The notes: generated by a model not told the origin, from the sequence alone. 36,526 nt of DNA from CAMQVM01 sp044433365 (GCA_044433365.1 JAWXTR010000013.1:1-36526), one strand, 5' to 3'; counted from the first letter of the stretch, positions 23,361 to 32,140 are shown. Made by a program: numbers and translations.

Positions 23361-24146
23361 ATGATAAAAGTAGCAGATTTAGTATCGGTAATTGAGGATT
23401 TTGCTCCAAAACATCTTGCAGAAAGTTATGATAATACAGGGCTTTTGGTAGGTAGTAGAGATATGGTTGTCACGGGGCTTCTTACTACTGTAGATGTAAC
23501 GGAAAAGAGCATTGAAGAGGCAAAAAAAATTGGTGCAAATATGATTCTCTCGCACCATCCTCTAATATTTAAAGGAATTAAAAATTTGAACGGTAACGAC
23601 TATATCGAACGTTGCGTTATAGAGCTTATTAAGAGCGATATAGCACTATATTGCGCACACACCTCGGTAGATGCCACTTTTGGAGGAATAAGCTATCGTA
23701 TGGGCGAAAAACTAGGACTTCAAAATATGAGTACTCTCTCACCCTCTACCCCTAACAATGAGGGTTACGGAGTTGTAGGCAGCTTAAAAGAGCGAATTGA
23801 ATTAAAAGAGTTTTTAGCAGTTGTAAAAAGCAAATTCGATGCAGGTGTTATACGCTATGCAGGTGAGATAGAGGGTAAGAGTGTCGAGCGTGTTGCACTT
23901 TGCGGAGGAAGCGGAGCTTCATTGATTGGTGATGCTCAAAAAAGCGGAGCAGATATATATATTTCGGCGGATTTTAAGTATCACGACTTTTTTTTAACAG
24001 AAAAAGAGATTATTTTAGCCGATATAGGTCATTTTGAGAGTGAAAAAGTAGTTTTAGACATTTTTTCTGATATTATTTCAAAAAAATATCCTACCTTTGC
24101 AGTTTGTAAGAGTAATAGCGATTCAAATCCTGTACTATATTTGTAA
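23361..24146 (+). CDS. Nif3-like dinuclear metal centre protein
   Basis: A member of the YbgI/YqfO (DUF34, NIF3) family, which forms hexameric rings with two metal ions; it has been linked to GTP cyclohydrolase I-like or metal-related roles, but its function is unsettled. Metal-binding positions seen are H65-H66 (SHHPLIF), H100 and D104 (AHTSVD), H224 and E226 (DIGHFESEK), plus DNTG at 24-27. The 261-aa length means the central PII-like insert of YqfO (about 370 aa) is absent. It follows the riboflavin kinase by 14 bp and precedes the zinc-ribbon gene, a pair that is often adjacent in this phylum. Confidence 0.92.
   Translation: MIKVADLVSVIEDFAPKHLAESYDNTGLLVGSRDMVVTGLLTTVDVTEKSIEEAKKIGANMILSHHPLIFKGIKNLNGNDYIERCVIELIKSDIALYCAHTSVDATFGGISYRMGEKLGLQNMSTLSPSTPNNEGYGVVGSLKERIELKEFLAVVKSKFDAGVIRYAGEIEGKSVERVALCGGSGASLIGDAQKSGADIYISADFKYHDFFLTEKEIILADIGHFESEKVVLDIFSDIISKKYPTFAVCKSNSDSNPVLYL
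24136..24143 (+). promoter_or_regulatory. Candidate -7 element inside the end of the Nif3 gene
   Basis: TATATTTG fits TAnnTTTG and would start transcription about 50 bp before the zinc-ribbon gene ATG at 24203. It overlaps the last Nif3 codons. No TTG is seen at the usual spacing, so it may be chance. Confidence 0.3.
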
Positions 24147-24202
24147 TATACTATAGTGCGAAGGTAAGAAATGATTATAAAAGTTGATAACAAACATAAA
24201 TT

Positions 24203-24964
24203 ATGGTAACAGCAGTGAAAAAAGATTCGTCGGAGTACACTATCGAAGAGCGCATTGAAGCTCTTTACAATCTTCAAAAAGTTGATTCAAAAATTGATGA
24301 GATAAACCATATCAAAGGTGAGCTTCCTTTTGAGGTTCAAGACCTTGAAGATGAGGTTGAGGGTTTAGAACAGAGAGTTAAGCGTATCGCAGCTGAAATA
24401 GAGGAGACAACTCGCTCTTCTAAGGCTAAAAAAGAGGAGATTGAGGTTGCAAAAGCAGCAATTACTCGCTATGAAGAGCAGCAAAATAGCGTTCACAACA
24501 ATCGTGAATATGAGTCGCTTACAAAAGAGATTGAGTACCAAAAATTGGAAATTGAGCTTCGTGAAAAGCATATTAAAGAGTTCTCTGCTCAAAATAAACT
24601 AAACAAAAAGAGCCTTGAAGAGGCAAAATTTGCAGTTTCTGAGCGTAAAGCCGATTTACTTCACAAACGTGATGAGCTAGAGACTATCGAAAACGAAACA
24701 AATCCTGAGGTTGAAACTTTAGAGAAAGAATCTGAGCAATATGCTGTAAAAGTTGACGAACGCACACTTTCTGCATACAAAAAAATCCGCAGCAATATGA
24801 GAAATGGTATCGCTGTAGCGGTAATTGCTCGTGATGCTTGTAGTGGATGTTTTAATCGTATTCCTCCACAACGCCAGCTTGATATTCGTATGGGTAAGAA
24901 GATTATCGTATGTGAATATTGCGGTCGTATCTTAGTGTCTGACCTACTTGGTGACAAGGAGTAA
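24203..24964 (+). CDS. Coiled-coil protein with C4 zinc ribbon (zf-RING_7 / CT398 type)
   Basis: The cytosolic 253-aa protein is mostly a long, charged, antiparallel coiled coil (about 25-190), followed by a C-terminal zinc ribbon with C213-x2-C216 (CSGC) and C237-x2-C240 (CEYC). The start of the protein reads TIEERIEALYNLQKVDSKID, which is typical of the family. In Chlamydia the homologue CT398 binds sigma-54 and secretion components; here the role is not known. It sits 56 bp downstream of Nif3, with which it is commonly paired. A very long palindrome follows it. Confidence 0.9.
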   Translation: MVTAVKKDSSEYTIEERIEALYNLQKVDSKIDEINHIKGELPFEVQDLEDEVEGLEQRVKRIAAEIEETTRSSKAKKEEIEVAKAAITRYEEQQNSVHNNREYESLTKEIEYQKLEIELREKHIKEFSAQNKLNKKSLEEAKFAVSERKADLLHKRDELETIENETNPEVETLEKESEQYAVKVDERTLSAYKKIRSNMRNGIAVAVIARDACSGCFNRIPPQRQLDIRMGKKIIVCEYCGRILVSDLLGDKE

Positions 24965-25020
24965 TTTCAAAGAAATTTTCATAAAAAATAGCAAAAATTG
25001 CTTTTATTTATGAGAATTTG

Positions 25021-25089
25021 GCATAAAATTAGATAAAAAATAGAGGTGAAAATATTTTCACCTCTATTTTTTATCTAATTTTTTATGCA
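25021..25089. terminator. Near-perfect 60+ bp palindrome that also contains the next start codon
   Basis: AATTAGATAAAAAATAGAGG, then TGAAAAT, pairs base for base with ATTTTCA, then CCTCTATTTTTTATCTAATT (27 bp each side, no loop needed). Outside this GCATAAAA at 25021 pairs with TTTTATGC at 25081-25088, with a small bulge. It can act as a bidirectional terminator. The ATG at 25085 of the DUF3575 gene is part of the outer stem. Confidence 0.85.
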
Positions 25090-25720
25090 AATAGCAAATT
25101 TTACAAAACCGATTATTACAGTTATTTTAACTCTTATAATCTCTCTAAATTGCACACAATTAAGAGCTCAAAATTTCTATGTTGAGACAAAAATTAATGT
25201 AGCAGCAGCTGCTATCACTCTCTTTAACCCAGCTATTGAGATTGGTTTCGGAAAACATTCGGCAGTTGAAATTAGTAATGTTAGTTCATTTGCAAAAAAT
25301 AACTATTTAGGTAGTGGTCACCCCTTCTTAATGAATCTAAATATTGCTCAGTATCGTTACTATCCCCTTAATAAAAATCACAGCAAGCTATTTATTGGAT
25401 TGGATTTTGGCTACGACCTCTTTAAGCTACATAAAGGGGCATTAATTAGCGATATTTTAGGAAATAACGACTCTGATGATTCTCGTGCTTATGATTGGGG
25501 TATGGGCTATATTATTGGAGCTACAGCGGGTTATAAGTTTAAGATAAATAAGCGATTTAGCCTAGAAGCTTCACTTTCAAGCGGTTTTCACCACTCCAAC
25601 CACGAACCATACCTTGCTGATGGCACATTAGAGATGCCGATGAACGCTTCGGCTGAATGGTTACTACCATACAAAGCTGGTCTATATTTTATTTGGCGCA
25701 TATTTGATAGCAACAAATAA
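25085..25720 (+). CDS. DUF3575 outer-membrane-type protein
   Basis: The 211-aa exported protein has a signal peptide (about 1-28, ITVILTLIISLNCTQLRAQ) and a beta-barrel-like body with alternating aromatic residues. Family-typical phrases are INVAAAAITLFNPAIEIGFG, YRYYPLNKNHSKLFIGL, GATAGYKFKIN and the end NASAEWLLPYKAGLYFIWRI. DUF3575 members are common in Bacteroidales, often near fimbrial or cell-surface genes, with no known activity. The only ATG in place lies in the arm of the palindrome that ends the upstream gene; M at a later point would cut off the signal peptide, so the start is accepted. Confidence 0.85.
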   Translation: MQIANFTKPIITVILTLIISLNCTQLRAQNFYVETKINVAAAAITLFNPAIEIGFGKHSAVEISNVSSFAKNNYLGSGHPFLMNLNIAQYRYYPLNKNHSKLFIGLDFGYDLFKLHKGALISDILGNNDSDDSRAYDWGMGYIIGATAGYKFKINKRFSLEASLSSGFHHSNHEPYLADGTLEMPMNASAEWLLPYKAGLYFIWRIFDSNK

Positions 25721-25723
25721 TTT

Positions 25724-25761
25724 GAGGGGAGTTCTAAATTCTGGATTTTGAGAGATTTTTT
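25724..25761. repeat. Solo family D end D8 between convergent genes
   Basis: GAGGGGAGTTCTAAATTCTGG, ATTTTGAGAGATTTTTTG, is the left end of long D elements (compare 28338 and 35941) with no matching right end. It separates the DUF3575 gene from the convergent EEP gene. A related GATAGTTCTC…TTTTGAGAGATTTTTAG lies upstream of the EEP gene at about 26882-26920. Confidence 0.65.
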
Positions 25762-25770
25762 GTTCGTTAT

Positions 25771-26865
25771 CTACTTTTCTCCGTAAGTCAACGTCACAAT
25801 AATCGGATTATGATCACTGTAAGTCACATCATAAGTGTCGTATTTTATGACATGATAGCTATCATCGACAAATACATAATCTATTTTTAGTAGACTCATC
25901 AAGCGATTAAAGGTGTAGGCATAACCTCTACCATTCTCGGTAAATGTATCTTGAAGTTTCCCTCTAATTGTATTGACACTAAAGGAGAAAGGAACATCAT
26001 TAAAATCACCACTTACAATTACGCTATATGGAGATTCTTCTACCATTTGAGCAACAGTTTGTGCCTGAATTGCACGGAATTGCGAATTATCTCGGAGTTT
26101 TTTTAGTATCTCTTTTGCTAAATCCTTTTCGTTTTGATCAAGCTCTATATCTCTAATATTCTGAGCATTAAAGAGCATTTCGTTCATATCGCTAATTCCG
26201 TTAGATTTAAGATGAAGATTAAAAAAACGGATAGTATCTTGACTTTTTTTCATCACAACATCTGCCCATTGTGCCACAACCAAATCTTCGTCGTAGTAGG
26301 CACCACTATCAACAATTTTTAATTTTGAATAGATTGCCATTCCAAAACCGCCTTCGCCCTCATTGATAAAATCCGTAACAGAATATTTATACTCTTTCAA
26401 AGCCGATTGAATAGCAGTTTTGTTTTTATCATCAAAATCTTCATACTCTTGAATCGCAAAAATATCGGGTTGATGAACGCTCAAAAAGTTTATTGTAGAA
26501 TCGATTACTGGCTGCCAATCGGAGTCATGAAAGGTGTATACATTATGCGATGCAACCTTCAAAATTTCACCACTTGTGGGATACTCTTTTCGTATTGGGT
26601 AGTTAAACTGACTTGCAACTTTTGGAAGAGAGAGAGCAAGCGGAATTAACGGCAAAATGGCTAAGAAATTTAATCTTACTAAATTTACAAGAAACATTAT
26701 CACCGCAAGAACTACAAAAAAAGGTGCTGCTAACGAAAAATATGGCAACCACCATGTAGAAGCAGGCTCAGTTATAGATGAGAGATAAGAAAGAAACATC
26801 CCAGCAGAGGCTAGAATAGTCACTAGATAGTTCAATAATATTAATATACCTTTAATTAATCTCAT
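25771..26865 (-). CDS. Membrane-anchored endonuclease/exonuclease/phosphatase (EEP) family protein
   Basis: The 364-aa protein has two to three N-terminal transmembrane segments (about 5-28, 42-62, 66-82) and a C-terminal EEP hydrolase domain (about 100-364). Catalytic residues of the DNase I-like fold are visible: N108 (ASHNVYT), E140 (AIQEYED), H218 (FNLHLKS), D287/N289 (SGDFND) and D351-H352 (YSDHNP). The substrate could be a nucleic acid, phospholipid or phosphosugar; sequence alone does not tell. Related Bacteroidota proteins have the same layout. It follows murF by 56 bp on the same strand, with a D-like repeat between. Confidence 0.88.
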   Translation of the reverse strand: MRLIKGILILLNYLVTILASAGMFLSYLSSITEPASTWWLPYFSLAAPFFVVLAVIMFLVNLVRLNFLAILPLIPLALSLPKVASQFNYPIRKEYPTSGEILKVASHNVYTFHDSDWQPVIDSTINFLSVHQPDIFAIQEYEDFDDKNKTAIQSALKEYKYSVTDFINEGEGGFGMAIYSKLKIVDSGAYYDEDLVVAQWADVVMKKSQDTIRFFNLHLKSNGISDMNEMLFNAQNIRDIELDQNEKDLAKEILKKLRDNSQFRAIQAQTVAQMVEESPYSVIVSGDFNDVPFSFSVNTIRGKLQDTFTENGRGYAYTFNRLMSLLKIDYVFVDDSYHVIKYDTYDVTYSDHNPIIVTLTYGEK

Positions 26866-26921
26866 TTTATAATTATTTACGGATAGTTCTCTTATTTCTC
26901 TATTTTGAGAGATTTTTAGAA

Positions 26922-28298
26922 TTACAATTTTTCTAATATTTTTTCGACACCTACAGAGCGAGAACCTTTCAATAAAATATTGTAATTTTCGATTTTTTCG
27001 AAATCAGCACTCTCTATCGCACTCTCCACACTCTCATACCAACTGTAGCCATACATATTTGCTGACTTTTCAAACTCTTTGCCAATTAAAATAGCTTCCG
27101 CTCCAATTTTTGAAAGTTTTTCAACAACTGTTTGATGTTCTACCTCACTATATGAGCCAAGTTCGTTCATTTGACCCAAAATATAGAGCTGCTTTTGAGA
27201 AAACGTAGAATTTTTCGAAAAATTATCTATTGCAACCTCCATACTCGATGGATTTGCATTATAGGCATCGACAACCACACTATTTCTATCGGTAGTAGTT
27301 AACTGCGAACGCATATTTCGAGGAACATAACTAGATATTGCCGACAAAATAGAGTCAATTTCAACCTCAAAATAGGCACCTATCTCAATAGCTGCCAATA
27401 CATTAAAAATATTGTAGTCGCCAATTAAATTTGTAGAGACTTCAACTCCGCTTTTTTTGAACTTCATTTGCGAAGAAGATGCAATTGACTCTACATCATA
27501 TTTTTCGCTATTGTAGCTTATGATTTTAAGAGTTTGATAGCTATCAATTTTGTTTTTGATATTTTGAATATCACTATTATAGAATGCAACTCCACCATTT
27601 TTGGCAAGATAGTCGTAAAGCTCACCTTTTGCTCTTACTATCCCCTCTGCACCTCCAAAACCATCTAAATGGGCACGACCAATATTGGTAATAATTCCAA
27701 AATCGGGCTTTGAGATTGAGCAAAGTTCGGCTATTTCGCCAATATGGTTTGCTCCATGTTCTACAACTGCAATTTGATTATTTTTGGTGATAGATAGTAG
27801 CGTAAGCGGCACTCCTATATGGTTGTTTAGATTGCCTACGGTAGAAATTACGCTATATTTTTGCGATAAAACAGCTGTTAATAGCTCTTTTGTGGTAGTT
27901 TTTCCATTAGAGCCTGTTACGACCACAATTTTGGCATTCATCTGTTCTCGGTGGTATGTAGCAAGCTGTTGGAGAACCAACAGAGTATCTTTTACCTCTA
28001 TCACCCTACTATCACCTCTATAATTATTAGAAGCGGTGACAGCATTACAGACGATAGACCTATCGTCTCTACGACTATCATCGCTATATTTATTAGAAGT
28101 GGTGACAACATAAGCTGCACCACTATCTAATACTTTATCAATAAACTGATTTGCATCGTATCGCTCACCTTTTAAAGCAATAAACATAACCTTTTTACCC
28201 TCTTTGACCATACCAGCAATAGTACGACTATCGGTAGAGAGAGCATCACAGCTGCAAAAACAGCTATATATCTCTTTTATAAGCTCTTTATTATCCAT
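26922..28298 (-). CDS. murF: UDP-N-acetylmuramoyl-tripeptide--D-alanyl-D-alanine ligase
   Basis: Adds D-Ala-D-Ala to the UDP-MurNAc-tripeptide, the last cytoplasmic peptidoglycan precursor step. The Mur ligase layout is complete: N-terminal substrate domain (about 1-118; STDSRTI at 21-27), central ATPase with P-loop VVTGSNGKTTTK (126-137), VEHGANHIGEI, TNIGRAHLDGFG, and a C-terminal domain with VVDAYNANPSSM. The 458 aa include an unusual insert in the N-terminal domain: residues 65-76 (VTTSNKYSDDSR) are nearly repeated at 87-98 (VTASNNYRGDSR), with a hairpin-encoded spacer between (see finding). Without it the length is family-normal. It is transcribed with the EEP gene. Confidence 0.95.
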   Translation of the reverse strand: MDNKELIKEIYSCFCSCDALSTDSRTIAGMVKEGKKVMFIALKGERYDANQFIDKVLDSGAAYVVTTSNKYSDDSRRDDRSIVCNAVTASNNYRGDSRVIEVKDTLLVLQQLATYHREQMNAKIVVVTGSNGKTTTKELLTAVLSQKYSVISTVGNLNNHIGVPLTLLSITKNNQIAVVEHGANHIGEIAELCSISKPDFGIITNIGRAHLDGFGGAEGIVRAKGELYDYLAKNGGVAFYNSDIQNIKNKIDSYQTLKIISYNSEKYDVESIASSSQMKFKKSGVEVSTNLIGDYNIFNVLAAIEIGAYFEVEIDSILSAISSYVPRNMRSQLTTTDRNSVVVDAYNANPSSMEVAIDNFSKNSTFSQKQLYILGQMNELGSYSEVEHQTVVEKLSKIGAEAILIGKEFEKSANMYGYSWYESVESAIESADFEKIENYNILLKGSRSVGVEKILEKL

Positions 28299-28316
28299 TT
28301 TGAGCCAATTATTGTA

Positions 28317-28571
28317 GGGAATTTCAAAAGCTAAAGGGGAGTTCTAAATTCTGGATTTTGAGAGATTTTTTGTTTTAAGGTTTTAGATTTGGATTTTGGA
28401 AATATGGGCTGTAGTGGCTCTACCGCCCTTTTTTGCAAAATTCAAATATGAAGCCTTAAAACGGAAAAGCTCCGAAAGCTAGATTTTAGAAGTTCCCTAA
28501 AATTCAGGGGAATTCTAATAATTGGTTTTATTCGATTTTTAGAAGTTCCCTTAAAAACTTCCCTGTAATTA
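28317..28571. repeat. Family D long element D9 and short element D10
   Basis: D9 (28332-28501): GGGGAGTTCTAAATTCTGG at the left, AGATTTTAGAAGTTCCCT at the right, inner AAGGTTTTAGATTTGGATTTT against AAAATTCAAATATGAAGCCTT, and apical GGGCTGTAG/CTACCGCCC. D10 (28505-28556): GGGGAATTCTAATAATTGG, then TTTTATTCGATTTTTAGAAG. Both lie between recJ and murF, replacing an ordinary promoter region. Confidence 0.75.
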
Positions 28572-30329
28572 TTACTTACTAATCTTAATATCCTTAATTC
28601 GAAGCTGCGGTTTTACCTCACCTCTATAGCTATTCTCGACCACCCAGTAACAGATATCAAACATTCCTCCATAAAGCACTTTCGGGGCAAAACGTGCCAA
28701 GCCAAAGGCTATAGCAGAGATAGGCGTTGAACTTGTTGAGTCGATAATATCCATTTTAAGATGCTCTAACTCACCACCAACTTTACGACCATGTCCAAAA
28801 TCGGATACTCGCTTTGTGCGGAATATTGGCGATGGATTACCAGGTCCAAAAGGTTGGAATTTGCAAAGAGTCTCTCTAAATTTAGGTGTTATCTCCTCGA
28901 CTGTTAAATCTGAATCTATCTCAATTTTCGGAACCAACATATCGTCGTTAATGTTTTGGTTTACATACGCTTCAAAACGAGCTTTAAAAGTCTCTAAGTT
29001 TTCTGGACGCATAGTAAGACCAGCAGCGTAGGTGTGTCCACCAAAATTTTCAAGTATATCGGCACACGACTCAATCGCTTGATAGAGGTCGAAACCCGGT
29101 ACACTACGAGCAGAGCCTGTAATAAAGCCATTAGACATTGTTAACACCACTGTTGGGCGATAATATCGTTCAATTAGACGTGAAGCGACAATTCCAACAA
29201 CTCCTTTTACCCACTCAGGGTTGTAGAGAACAGTACATTTAGCCTCTTTTATAAGATTTTGCTGTTCGAGGATTTTGTGCGCTTCGGTTGTGATAGAGCG
29301 GTCAATTTCCTTGCGGTTGTTATTGTTAACGTCGATTATATTTCCATATTTTTGCGCTCTTTCGTCGGTAGTAGAGATTAGAAGCCTTACGGCATTATTT
29401 CCACCAGAGTTTTTCGAACTCTCTTCGTCTATCTCCACCTCCATACGCCCTGCGGCATTGATGCGTGGACCTATTTTAAACACAATATCATCGATAGTGA
29501 TAGGGTGTTTTTCGAGACCACAAATTTTGATAATCGATTGCAAACCACGTGTAGGGTCAGAATTTAAACGTTTTAGTCCAAAATGGGCTAAAATACGATT
29601 TTCGCCCGTTACAGGCACAATATCTGAGGCAATCGACACTACAACGTAGTCGAGAAGTGCCTCCACCTTTTCAAATGGAATATTATTTTTTTGGCTATAA
29701 GCTTGAACCAGTTTAAAGCCCACTCCACACCCTGAAAGTTCCTTAAAAGGATAGGTACAATCTACCCTTTTGCTATCTAAAACAGCAACTGCATCAGGTA
29801 TTGTTTCGTCTGGAAGATGGTGGTCGCAAATAATGAAATCAACCCCTCTTTTTGCTGCATAATCAACCTTGTCTATCGCCTTAATTCCGCAATCTAGCGC
29901 AATAATTAGACTAAAACCATTGTCGACAGCATAGTCGATTCCTTTTAGCGAAATTCCATATCCTTCAGTGTAACGATCAGGAATATAGAACGAAATTTGT
30001 GTGTGACCTATAGAGGTCAAAAACTTGTAGACCAAGGCAACGGCTGTAGTTCCATCTACATCATAGTCACCATAAACTAAAATCTTTTCACCTGTATTAA
30101 TGGCATTCTCTACCCTCTCAACAGCCCTATCCATATCTTTGATAAGAAACGGGTTGTGCAAATTATCCAAAGAGGGCGAAAAGAAATTTATAGCTTCCTT
30201 TTCGTCTTTTACACCTCTCTGAATCAGTAGATTAGCCAGAACAACAGGAATCTGAAGGCTATCTGAAAGCCTTTGTGCATCCTCCTTTTCCGACTGGGGA
30301 AGGAGAATCCACTGTTTTTCTGCTAACAT
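28572..30329 (-). CDS. recJ: Single-stranded-DNA-specific 5'-3' exonuclease RecJ
   Basis: Acts in recombination and mismatch repair by degrading ssDNA from the 5' end. The 585-aa protein has the DHH phosphoesterase core: motif I YGDYDVDGTTA (D88, D90, D92), motif II LDCGIK (D146), motif III CDHHLPD (D169, H170, H171), and the DHHA1 domain with GRINAAGRME- and GSARSVPGFD-like motifs (written here PRINAAGRMEV and TGSARSVPGFD). The C-terminal OB-type region has KFQPFGPGNPSPIF. All metal ligands are intact and the length is normal. Element B3 lies upstream, separating it from lipB. Confidence 0.96.
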   Translation of the reverse strand: MLAEKQWILLPQSEKEDAQRLSDSLQIPVVLANLLIQRGVKDEKEAINFFSPSLDNLHNPFLIKDMDRAVERVENAINTGEKILVYGDYDVDGTTAVALVYKFLTSIGHTQISFYIPDRYTEGYGISLKGIDYAVDNGFSLIIALDCGIKAIDKVDYAAKRGVDFIICDHHLPDETIPDAVAVLDSKRVDCTYPFKELSGCGVGFKLVQAYSQKNNIPFEKVEALLDYVVVSIASDIVPVTGENRILAHFGLKRLNSDPTRGLQSIIKICGLEKHPITIDDIVFKIGPRINAAGRMEVEIDEESSKNSGGNNAVRLLISTTDERAQKYGNIIDVNNNNRKEIDRSITTEAHKILEQQNLIKEAKCTVLYNPEWVKGVVGIVASRLIERYYRPTVVLTMSNGFITGSARSVPGFDLYQAIESCADILENFGGHTYAAGLTMRPENLETFKARFEAYVNQNINDDMLVPKIEIDSDLTVEEITPKFRETLCKFQPFGPGNPSPIFRTKRVSDFGHGRKVGGELEHLKMDIIDSTSSTPISAIAFGLARFAPKVLYGGMFDICYWVVENSYRGEVKPQLRIKDIKISK

Positions 30330-30357
30330 ATTTTATATTTTTTATTTCTTTATTTCT

Positions 30358-30549
30358 CATGTGAATACGGTTTGAAATTTTTGAGCTATTTTGAGCTATT
30401 TTTGCTATTCGAGTTATAAAAAAATAACTCTTATTAATGCTTTTTTAGAAAAAGCACGCCCTTTGGGCTAGCAAAAATCGCTGAGTTTCCACTCACGGCT
30501 TCGCTCCGCTTGCAAAAAGCGGAAGAAGGTTTTTCAAACCTCTATTGGC
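30358..30549 (+). mobile_element. Family B element B3, overlapping the lipB stop
   Basis: Left end CATGTGAATACGGTTTGAAA, right end CAAACCTCTATTGGCGT. Same internal order as B1, B2 and B4 (AGTTAT…ATAACT; GCTTTTTTAGAAAAAGC; ACGCCCTTTGGGC; CTTCGCTCCGCTTGC). The complement of CTATTGGCG gives the last lipB codons and its TAG. Confidence 0.8.
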
Positions 30550-31201
30550 GTTTCTCACCAAAAAGTGCGTCAAATTCTTGAGTAAAAATCTCTTTGACAC
30601 TCTCAAACATAACCTCTTTTACTGATAATTCTTCTCTCATCGAGGTGACCCCTTTGGTTGTAAATCCACAAGGGTTTATATAGTTAAAATAGTTCAAATC
30701 GGTATTGACATTTAGTGCAAAACCATGCATTGTAACATAACGTGAGGCTCTGACTCCAATAGCGCAAATTTTACGCTCTCGCCCTCCACTACTAATCCAA
30801 ACACCAGTAGCCCCTGAAATTCTGCCTGCTTCAATACCAAAACGAGCTAAGCAGTTGATTACAGCCTGCTCTAATAGCTCAATATACTCTCTGAGCGATA
30901 GTCCATATCGTTCAAGATTAAGTATAGGATAACCTACAATTTGACCGTAGCCATGGTAAGTAATATCGCCACCTCTATCTGTTTTGTAGAAAGTGGCATC
31001 TATACTCTTTAAAAACGCATCATCGACAAGTAAATTGCCCGCTTGACCGCTTTTTCCGAGTGTGTACACGTGGGGATGCTCACAGTAGACAAGATAACCA
31101 GCCTCTTTATCAGTGCCAGAGGAGATAGCCTCAAAAATCTCTTTTTGAAACTCCCATGCCTTAGCATATTCGATAACGCCTTTATCTATAACTTTTACCA
31201 T
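30542..31201 (-). CDS. lipB: Octanoyltransferase (lipoate biosynthesis)
   Basis: Moves octanoate from acyl carrier protein to lipoyl domains. The 219-aa protein has the family motifs EHPHVYTLGKSG (41-52), RGGDITYHGYGQIVGYPI (76-93), the catalytic lysine K144 in RKICAIGV, and the cysteine C178 in NPCGF. It starts 63 bp after lipA, so the two probably share a transcript and together make protein-bound lipoate. The last codons (Arg-Gln-stop) coincide with the end of element B3, so the C-terminus may have been rewritten by the insertion. Confidence 0.95.
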   Translation of the reverse strand: MVKVIDKGVIEYAKAWEFQKEIFEAISSGTDKEAGYLVYCEHPHVYTLGKSGQAGNLLVDDAFLKSIDATFYKTDRGGDITYHGYGQIVGYPILNLERYGLSLREYIELLEQAVINCLARFGIEAGRISGATGVWISSGGRERKICAIGVRASRYVTMHGFALNVNTDLNYFNYINPCGFTTKGVTSMREELSVKEVMFESVKEIFTQEFDALFGEKRQ

Positions 31202-31264
31202 AACATCCTATATTGTTTTTAGATAATTTTTCTTTGCAAAGTTGTTATTAAAAAGAAAAACTAT

Positions 31265-32140
31265 CTATTTTTTTGTTGTCTCTCTAAGGTTAATCATAGC
31301 CTTTTCAGCCATATACGACGAGCGTACCAGCGGAGCACTCTCCACATAATCAAACCCTATCTCCAGTGCCCACTCTTTAAAAGAGTCGAACTCCTCGGGG
31401 GTTACATATCTATCAACTTCGATATGCGCCTTAGTTGGTTGAAGATATTGACCTATTGTTAAAATTCTACATCCATTATCGTATAAATCTTGAAGTGTTG
31501 TGCGTACCTCCTGATTAGTTTCACCAATTCCGACCATCAAACCGCTCTTTACTCTCAAACCTTTTGAGGCAAGAAAGCTCAACACCTTCATCGATTTTTC
31601 GTAAGAGGCTCTCGATCTTACAAGAGGCGTAACTCTCTCGACAGTTTCGATATTATGACCAAAAATATCTGCTTTTGAAGCTGCAACTATCTCTAAAAGA
31701 GAAAAATAAGCATCAAAATCGGGAATTAGTATCTCGACAGTGGTTTGAGCATTAAGCTCCTTTACCTTTTCAACCACCTTAACCCAATGGCTTGCACCAC
31801 CATCTTTTAGGTCGTCTCTATCTACCGAGGTAATAACGCAATGTTTTAGCTTCATAAGCGAAACAGAACGAGCGAGCTTTACAGGCTCATTTTGGTCTAT
31901 TTCAAGAGGTTTACCGCTTTTTGTAGCACAAAATTTACAATTTCGAGTACAAATATCGCCAAGAATCATAAAAGTGGCAGTGCCTCTATTCCAACATTCA
32001 CTCATATTGGGACACTTTCCACTACTGCATATAGTGTGCAAATTATTTTCTGCCACAATTTTGGACACAAATGCAAACTCTGCTCTATTTTCTATCTTTA
32101 TCTTTAACCAATCTGGTTTTTTTCTGCCAACAAAAGCCAT
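31265..32140 (-). CDS. lipA: Lipoyl synthase (radical SAM)
   Basis: Inserts two sulfurs into protein-bound octanoyl groups. Both iron-sulfur clusters are present: auxiliary cluster cysteines C38, C43, C49 (CSSGKCPNMSECWNRG) and the radical-SAM CxxxCxxC at C64, C68, C71 (CTRNCKFC). Further family features are TSVDRDDLKDGG, HNIETVERVTPLVR, KSGLMVGIGE, TIGQYLQPTKAH and the C-terminal ESAPLVRSSYMAE (conserved RSSY). The 291 aa are normal. An 8-G run lies 27 bp before the ATG (see finding). It is followed by lipB. Confidence 0.97.
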   Translation of the reverse strand: MAFVGRKKPDWLKIKIENRAEFAFVSKIVAENNLHTICSSGKCPNMSECWNRGTATFMILGDICTRNCKFCATKSGKPLEIDQNEPVKLARSVSLMKLKHCVITSVDRDDLKDGGASHWVKVVEKVKELNAQTTVEILIPDFDAYFSLLEIVAASKADIFGHNIETVERVTPLVRSRASYEKSMKVLSFLASKGLRVKSGLMVGIGETNQEVRTTLQDLYDNGCRILTIGQYLQPTKAHIEVDRYVTPEEFDSFKEWALEIGFDYVESAPLVRSSYMAEKAMINLRETTKK

